Shown here in pieces: positions 1-6,600 of a DNA stretch of 10,951 nt. Positions within the stretch are counted from its first letter, which is position 1; each line of letters begins with the position of its first letter. The translations under genes and the position numbers were made by a program. Origin of the DNA: Rodentolepis nana (taxonomy: Eukaryota; Platyhelminthes; Cestoda; Cyclophyllidea; Hymenolepididae); the NCBI GenBank assembly GCA_900617975.1, contig UZAE01001935.1, positions 1 to 10,951 of the forward strand. The letters run 5' to 3'. The notes beneath the pieces are model-generated. The model was not told where the DNA came from and did no database searches. It was given only the letters and a program-made list of their open reading frames with translations.

Positions 1-293
1 TAAAGAAATTAGCTGAACTCTGGCAAATACTTAGCATACGATTGGTCTGCACTTCTCCGCGTTTATTGGATTGCGAACATCAAGGTTGACCATTATTTGA
101 AATATAAATGTTATATTTTAATAAATTTGAAGAACAATTATACACTAATCAGCCCATCTTCTTTGATTTTCGTTCAATATAATACGTTCTATTTTTGTTT
201 GGAATATTTTCTTTATAATACTTTAATAAAAGATACATCAAATGCGCTTGAACTCAAGAATGCCTAACTATAAAGAGAAGTTATTTTACTTGA
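1..293. other. AT-rich flank left of copy A
   Basis: No open frame, repeat or known motif seen. Confidence 0.7.
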
Positions 294-307
294 CCTTTAA
301 AATACAT
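294..307. repeat. Target-site duplication of copy A, left
   Basis: CCTTTAAAATACAT, identical to 631-644 on the far side of the element, directly after its (AAAT)n tail when read on the minus strand. Confidence 0.85.
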
Positions 308-630
308 TTATTTATTTATTTCAAATGGCAGGCGTCTTGATGGTTATCATTAGCCCTTTAGTTGACTTCAGGCTTCACAGAGGGGAAGAAACATCATATG
401 GGAAAGTCGAGAGGGGGGGGGGGAACAGAAGAGTGTTTCAAAGATGTAAGAGATAAACACAAAGGTAGAACAAAGGTGAGGGGAGTACCGTGAAAATAGT
501 CGAATATGGCATAGAGTGAGGTGATGATAGTTTGAAGTGAGAAGTCAACTGCCGATTTATAGACTTTTTTGCCGTATGAGTATACGTTGCCCAGGGTGCA
601 CCACGTGGAGGTAAGTCTATCGCACAGCCC
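308..630 (-). mobile_element. SINE-like retroposon, copy A (complete, 323 bases)
   Basis: Read on the minus strand it starts GGGCTGTGCGATAGACTTAC and ends in an (AAAT)n tail (AAATAAATAAATAA, plus strand 308-321). It is bracketed by a perfect 14-base direct repeat, CCTTTAAAATACAT, at 294-307 and 631-644, the signature of LINE-mediated target-primed insertion. Size, tail and duplication fit a SINE. The first 120 bases match copy C at the right edge and the first 80 match copy B. The middle contains a run of 11 C (413-423 on the plus strand as G). I see no convincing tRNA-type A and B boxes and no coding capacity; the 72-residue open frame at 438-656 is a by-product. The family is not one I recognise. 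Confidence 0.85.
413..423 (+). repeat. G11 homopolymer inside copy A
   Basis: Eleven G on the plus strand (C on the element strand), following a purine-rich stretch. Confidence 0.95.
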
Positions 631-644
631 CCTTTAAAATACAT
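631..644. repeat. Target-site duplication of copy A, right
   Basis: CCTTTAAAATACAT, identical to 294-307. It abuts the GGG that opens the element on the minus strand. The exact border is ambiguous by a couple of G because both sequences share them. Confidence 0.85.
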
Positions 645-2258
645 ATTCATGGACAAAAGTTAATCTATATTATTGTTTAATTACGGACGCAGTGGAAAAC
701 TTTGTGTAGTTTTTTTCATATATATTAGATGAAATAACCCAATTAATATACAACGCTTGATAATCCTGTTTCTATAATTTTAGTTCAAATCAATACCGTC
801 TGTAACAAGATATTTTATGCTATAGTTATTTATGTTCTCCCATCTGGCATTATCTCTTATTTTCAATTAGTAACTGTTCCTTTTCTTCCTTTTTTGTCCG
901 CCCCGTTTTTCGAAATAAGTTGAATCTATTCAATTTGCATATAATGGAGGAAAGCTCTATTCGATTAAAATTTTGGTAAACTTAGATAAATTAGCAAAAT
1001 GACTAAGCTTTATTAATCACAATAAAACCCCACAATACCTTTAGTAGACTTAAAAATATTATAGCAAATGGTGAACGTCTCACAGTAATTATAGTGTTTA
1101 CGAAGTGACATGATCTGTTCACTTTTACTTTTCTGGTGTTCCCTTTGCAGGGTCGATCCTTGAAACACAATCTTTTCAGCATAAGTAATCCCGCTTTTAA
1201 TCGAGGCTCCTTATATATGATTCAACTTCTCAAAAATTATTCCTTTCGTTTGTAAACAGATATTCTATATAAAATAAGGGAACCTACTATAGAGTGTGTG
1301 CTTATTAGTAATTAGTCAAGGTTAAAATGTTGGCTAATGTCAACGTCAATACCCCACGAAGGTGATACATGTGAGTATATGGAAACTCATACAACAGCCA
1401 ATTACATTGACGACTGTGAATGGTTGCCGTCTGACACAAATATGCTTGAATATAGACTTATGATTTGTACCAATGCACTGAAATGGCTTTCTTGACCACC
1501 TATTATTTGTTCAAACAACATGAATGGTTTTAAGCATCCCTTCGGTGTGGCCCAGGCTTCAGCATCTTAAATTCCTTAATTTCTCCCCTTAACAAAAATG
1601 ATCACTTTTCACTTTCCGCGTACGACTACATTGTTTTTCAGGAGAGAATTGAAGATGCTTAAAAGGTGTTTAAGGTAAACATTTCATTTAATCTTGATTG
1701 ATAAACGTCCACTGCAACCTATAGAGGAATACTGCATGAATAAGCACTTTGCTAAGCCTTATTAATCCTCTTAGAGGCCTAGACTCTCGTAACTAGGCCA
1801 TGGCAGTTTTCTAGTATAAATTTATTCATTACCTTCCACTGAACGTAACTAGATCACATAAGTTAAAGACCGTAGGAAGATCATTGTAAAGATGTGCAAA
1901 CTATCAAAGTTATTAGTACATTAAAACTGCGTCAAAGCTGCGGTAAAGGAATATGGATCGATGATTGACTAGAAGGCCCACCCCGTGCTTTTCAAAATGT
2001 TCTAGCCATTGCATTGTTGTTTACTCCACAAGCTTAGTCACTTAAGTTACTTGAAACCCAATTAGGGAAGAATGGACGATTAAGCTTTTCAAACAATGAA
2101 AGAAAAAAGGACTTAGTATTTGAGCATTCAAATTAACTCTGCAAGCATTGCTCAATCTGCTCATAGTCTTTAATACATGCATCAGTGAGTAAAATAGTAA
2201 ATTGAGATACCAAGTCTACATACACATAATTTGCTCAAAATGTTCGGTTTTTTATGCT
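645..2258. other. Gene-poor flank beyond the 3' end of Cav2
   Basis: About 1.6 kb of AT-rich DNA with no open frame above the reporting length, no recognisable repeat apart from the small inverted repeat at 1776-1799, and no RNA gene that I can identify. Confidence 0.7.
1776..1799. repeat. Short perfect inverted repeat (7-bp stem)
   Basis: GGCCTAG and CTAGGCC separated by 10 bases. A hairpin is possible, but it stands alone, without a T run or other sign of an RNA gene. Confidence 0.4.
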
Positions 2259-2264
2259 TTTATT
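2259..2264 (-). terminator. Second candidate polyadenylation signal AATAAA
   Basis: Canonical hexamer on the minus strand, 41 bases beyond the first. The pair makes this area the most likely 3' end of the channel transcript, but the motif is common in AT-rich DNA. Confidence 0.35.
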
Positions 2265-2299
2265 TACAATAACGCGCCCGAGCTTGTAATTAATCAAAG

Positions 2300-2305
2300 T
2301 TTATT
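2300..2305 (-). terminator. Candidate polyadenylation signal AATAAA
   Basis: Canonical hexamer on the minus strand, about 560 bases after the stop codon and the first perfect AATAAA downstream of it. A second one sits 41 bases further on, and cleavage could use either. Confidence 0.45.
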
Positions 2306-2864
2306 TAACAAAAAATGCTGAATTCCGACAAGCGCAAACGGTAATGAACTGCCGGGTTTCAACTTTAAAAATGATCCAACTATAGTCTTATTTAACATTA
2401 AGAGGAGCATAGAGTGTTCATACGCAATGCAATTTTGTATATCCGTCTTTTAAAGATAACAAAAATCCTCCTTTATCCGGTAATTAGGTGCAAATTTCTT
2501 TAGAAAGAGTTAAGCCTCAAGTTGTTTTGTACCCATGTCTTTACCTTCCATTTTTTGAAAGCAATGTTTCCAGCAGCCAGAACTTGTTAAATAGACAAGG
2601 CATAGTTGAACATTTCAGGTACATCTTAATCTAACTTTACTTGGTCCAGCATTATTTAGCAGCTCGGCATTCTCAACAAGGAGTTGAGAGCTGTGTTTAA
2701 AAGGGAGAAATGGGGGGGGGGGAGCCAATCTGATAGAGTAGAGGCGAAAGTAGACAAGAAGAGAGAAAGTAGGAAAAGGCGAGGTCGAGAGAAAGAAAGG
2801 AGGCAGATTTACAGAATAATAAATACATATACACACACCAACGATTTTGTTGATGCGGAAGCCC
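2306..2864 (-). other. Probable 3' UTR of the Cav2 gene
   Basis: Sequence after the TAG stop at 2865-2867, up to the first AATAAA on the minus strand. It is pyrimidine-rich on the transcript (CTTTCTTTCTCTCGACC-like text) and includes a run of 11 C (2712-2722). A small inverted repeat lies near 2672-2688 (CTCAA / TTGAG arms). The true end needs transcript data. Confidence 0.5.
2712..2722 (+). repeat. G11 homopolymer in the probable 3' UTR
   Basis: Eleven G on the plus strand, so a run of C in the channel transcript, within a long pyrimidine-rich stretch of the transcript. Confidence 0.95.
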
Positions 2865-3640
2865 CTAAGATAGGTGGTAGTGAGGAAAGTGGGAATTATG
2901 TGGATGATAGGAAATAGGCAAGCGAGGATTAGGAGGGTTGAGTGGGGTGTAGAATGATGGTCTACCCGTCTCCACATACAATTTCTGATGAGAATGAGGA
3001 TGAGGATAGGGGTGCTGATAGAATTGGTGACTGGTAGCTCTCGTTCGAAGGGGAATGGAGTCAAGTGACTGATTAACAACTCTTGGGGGAGGTGGTAAAG
3101 GAGGTGGACTATTGAGAGGTATTGGTGGTGGCGGTGGTAGTGGCGGCAAAGGAGATGGAGTAAAAATCGATCCACCTCCTTCACCGACGAAGTAGGATTG
3201 AAGTGATGCACTCCAGGGAGGAACGGTTGACCATAAAATTGGTCTTGTTCTCTCTACATCTTGAATATCTCCTCCTGTTTCAAGCTCCTCCGAACCTGTG
3301 GGAGATCGTTCCAATTTAGGAAAATTAATGTAAACTGGTCTTCGGGTTGAATGAGGTGGCGGCCTGGACGAAGCAAGCATTCTGGGATATTCATGAGGAT
3401 ACTGAACCCTATAATCATCCACATTTACTAAATCCGACTGAGTTGGATCAAGAGAAGAGGTAATGAAATAACGTTTGGCAAAACCAGGATGGTGGTAGGA
3501 GGACCTATTGGGGTTATCGACATTTGAAACCCGGCTAATCGGATAAGCACGCATGTGATCTGCTTGCCAGGTTGGTGAGAAACGCTGCATTAATTGAGAA
3601 CGTAGATTAGGAACAACAGATTTGACTGGTGGTTGGGGAA
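2865..3640 (-). CDS. Cav2: Cav2 terminal coding exon: Pro/His-rich C-terminus
   Basis: Acceptor TTGACTTATTTTAG; the two first bases complete a split Val codon, and the frame then runs 257 residues (474-730) to TAG at 2865-2867. It begins [21 protein letters not shown] polyproline segment (residues about 634-658, DNA 3084-3158, [12 protein letters not shown] through L-P-P-P-P-R) contains LPPPP cores of the kind bound by EVH1 domains and PPLP cores of the kind bound by WW domains; actual partners are not known. The last 70 residues are rich in His, Tyr and Pro (HPYPHPHSH) and end HYHLS. The D-x-W-C terminal PDZ ligand of vertebrate long Cav2.1/2.2 tails is absent. An internal Met (3588-3590) is not a true start. 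A second open frame on the same strand (2615-3211) overlaps this exon and is a shadow. Confidence 0.85.
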
Positions 3641-6600
3641 CTAAAATAAGTCAAGCATAAAAACAATGAACATTAAGATTAAAGTTATTAACTTTTCAAA
3701 TATTCTTAACACATATTTGCTAACTAAGCACCCACGTCACACTAATAAAAGAGTTATTTTCAACTTTCGCGATGATGTTTGTTTAGCTAAGCTCAATCGA
3801 TTCTGCTTTTCCTAAGTTAATATACTTGAATATTTCCAATCAGGGGTGTGCGATAGACTTACCTCCAGGTGGTGCACCTTGGGCAACGTATACTCATACA
3901 GCAAAAAAGTCTATTAACCGGCGAACTACCATAATACACTTGAATAATTCCAATCATGTTGACACTAGGAAGTTGGAAGTGTCGTAACCAGGAAGCCTCA
4001 CCAACCACAACGAAAACGCTTGCAATCAGAATTACGTACATATAGGAAGAATCAATAAGAACCTCAAACAAATTCTTATTCTGATTAAGGTCAATGTGAT
4101 CATTTTGGCTTTCTCTCACCTTTTCACTATTAACGCCTGTTAGTCACTCTTTTACTTTTCTTACACTTGTGGAAATTTCTAATCTTTCACTCTGTATTGT
4201 CTTATCCATAAAACGATCTTTAATGAAGGCATTTTTACCCTATGCCTCGTGCCTTCAGCAATCCTAGCCCTTTTCCATGGCCATTTAGGTGGATTTATAG
4301 AATATATCATAGCCATGTGACACAATATAAATCATAATCTAATTGAAAGTTAGAGAAAAATCTTGTCATAAACAAGTGCAGGGTAAGAACTGTTCACAAG
4401 ATTCTTGTTACTTCACATACCATCAATAAAATCCTCCTGTTTTCCAAACTCTGATAAAATAATTCTCTTGGGAGCGGAAGGTTGGATAGGGCTACGTCCA
4501 CCAGTATCATCTGGCGAATGCTGTTTTTGCAAACTCAGTGATCCTATAGACATACTCTCCGACATATCATGGGGTCTCTTCTCCCCTAATGTGATCATAC
4601 CATGATAGGGTACTGTAAGAGCCCTTCCTTGATAGTATCGATGTGGTAGGAAGGAGAGAGGGGGGCCATCTTGTCGTGGGAACCGTTCTGGCAGAGGGGG
4701 TTCCCGTTGCCAAGCCGTAGCATTCATTGGGTACGCTGCAAAAGGACGGGAAGCCAAGCGGCCAATTGGAATACTGCGAATGGGTTCGAGGGGTTCAACT
4801 ACATTGGTGGGTATTTCTTCTTCCTCCTCGATGGAGGATAGATCGCTACTCCGTGAGAGAGCGCCGAGTTCTTGGTCCTCAGTTGGAGACATCGGAACCG
4901 CTGAATTATACTGAACAGCATCAGCAGCGGTGGCAGTCATTGAATATGAAGCATGACAATCTGGACTCGTTCTAAGAGCAACGCTGCTTCTAGGATTGCT
5001 TGCCGGAAGATTCGCCTTTAAATAAGCGCAAATGCACTTACAATTAATAAGCTCAAATTTTCATTAGAACATAGCTTGAAATGATAGACATACCTTTGGA
5101 ACACGCTTGGTAATTACTCTTGTTGGGGATTTCCAACGACCAGTGCTAAAGTTGAGAAGAGGCAAGACAATAAAAAAGCAGTTATTTGATATGATTTGGC
5201 TTATATATGCAAAGAGGACATCTTAATTGCTTCGATTCTATTATTGCTTAATCCCACGAAGAGTGATTCAATCAATAGATGAGCCTACTTTTCGCTATTT
5301 ATGACGTGACTAGTATCTTCAGATTTAACCAATAGGGGATTCATCTATAGTAATTAAATAAGAAAGCAATTGATTAATTTATGAAGAAATCATTGGATTG
5401 GTTACTAAGATCCGGTAGTCTAATTTTAAACCGCCATCATTACGAGTAGCTCCGACGACACAGTTTTCAAACGCACATCGGAACATTCAAGGTCATGAGA
5501 TCCCCCAGAGACGTGGATCACTAAAAGCCATTCTTGTTAAAAGGATGACTGAATATTTTCTGCTTATCTAAGTCCAGTTTGTGATTTCCTTCCTTGCAGG
5601 ACCTAGAAAGTCCAAATAGTTGCACAAATTAACACTGCTTTTATATATATACATGAGTATCAGTCACCTCCTTATGGGCCTGAATATAGATTAATGATTA
5701 GCACGAAATCTTGGTTAAGTGGACATGTATGCAAGATTCTGCCATTAATAGAAAATAAGATTAATACTTTCCCTCCTAGACACCCGAGTTACCTTAGCCA
5801 AAGACGCGTGGGTGATCTTATTTTTGAAAGGAGATTTGAAGAAGTGTGTAAAAGTGGATCTGACTAATAACACCTTCTCACTTACTGAATAGAATCCTCT
5901 TCGGTCTCCGAGTTTCTTGCCGATCGATGAACATTGTGCGTTACAGCACCAAAGAAGCGTGCCACCAGATCAGCCGATTTCTGACGAAAAGATAGGGAAA
6001 AAATGTAGCAAATGGTTACCTATTTGAGACAATTTTAGTTAGATTTCCTTCACCAGCTAACATCCCCATTACCGATACTTTGATAGATATATGTTATTAG
6101 ATAAGTACGTAAAGGGTCATATCAATCTGATGGAAATTCCACCGAGATTTGAGTCCACAACCATGTACTTAATTGGTAGAGAGCATTGCAAGTTACGTTT
6201 ACGAATAGGAGACAACACAGCAAAAGGTCTTACTAATCTACGGGCATGCATTATTCCTCTAAGATGCGTCAAGTCCTCAGACTATCATGACTAAACGACT
6301 CGTACGCTTTTGGTGCATCTCACTGCCAACTTTGATGTCCATAGTCTTAAGGTGTCAACAGTTAGGGGTCTTGGGTGGCGAAACCTCACACCAGAGCCTT
6401 TTCACTACTGGTCCTAACATAGCTAAAGTTAGAAGTACCAAGAGAAGATTGACGAAACTGTCTTACAAGAGACCTGTTTGTCATAGTCCTAACAGAGTTA
6501 TCCATAATATAGTCTGTCAGATATGTAAAAAGAAAAGACCTATTAAGACAGAAGACTACAGCAATTGTAAAGTGCCACTTCAAATCCAAAATGGTTGATT

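Larger units (their letters stand above)
3641..4420 (-). other. Last intron, 780 bases, containing retroposon copy B
   Basis: Donor GTATGTGAAG, acceptor TTGACTTATTTTAG. It holds the 95-base retroposon copy (3843-3937) with its 19-base flanking duplication, inserted antisense to the gene. An 86-residue open frame on the transcript strand (3859-4119) runs from intron sequence into the repeat and stops at the splice-donor-like site within it. It resembles no known protein. Confidence 0.8.

Noticed and set aside
559..630. Repeat head as a hammerhead ribozyme
   Set aside because: Flatworm repeats can carry hammerheads, but the CTGATGA and GAAA core strings are missing from all three heads.
308..630. 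Copy A as a tRNA-derived SINE or a foldback transposon
   Set aside because: No convincing GGTTCGANTCC-type B box was found. The 8-bp inverted arms are internal to the head and not at the element's ends, and the duplications of 14 and 19 bases fit LINE-driven insertion better than a DNA transposon.
438..656. 72-residue minus-strand open frame at the left edge
   Set aside because: It lies almost entirely within retroposon copy A, and its start codon is in flanking DNA. Copy C has a frameshift in the equivalent frame, so coding constraint is unlikely.
1776..1799. Hairpin as a terminator or small RNA gene
   Set aside because: A 7-bp stem alone, with no T run, no promoter element and no second copy, is expected by chance at this scale.
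2615..3211. 198-residue open frame on the minus strand overlapping the last Cav2 exon
   Set aside because: It lies in another frame of the same strand and is Leu/Ile/His-rich as a by-product of the proline-rich exon and pyrimidine-rich 3' UTR. The exon frame has splice and phase support; this one has none.
4727..4975. 82-residue plus-strand open frame
   Set aside because: Antisense shadow of the 4421-5015 exon.
5425..5522. Possible extra Cav2 cassette exon on the minus strand
   Set aside because: A CTTTTAG acceptor-like site and a short open frame exist, but there is no good donor and no similarity to Cav tails.
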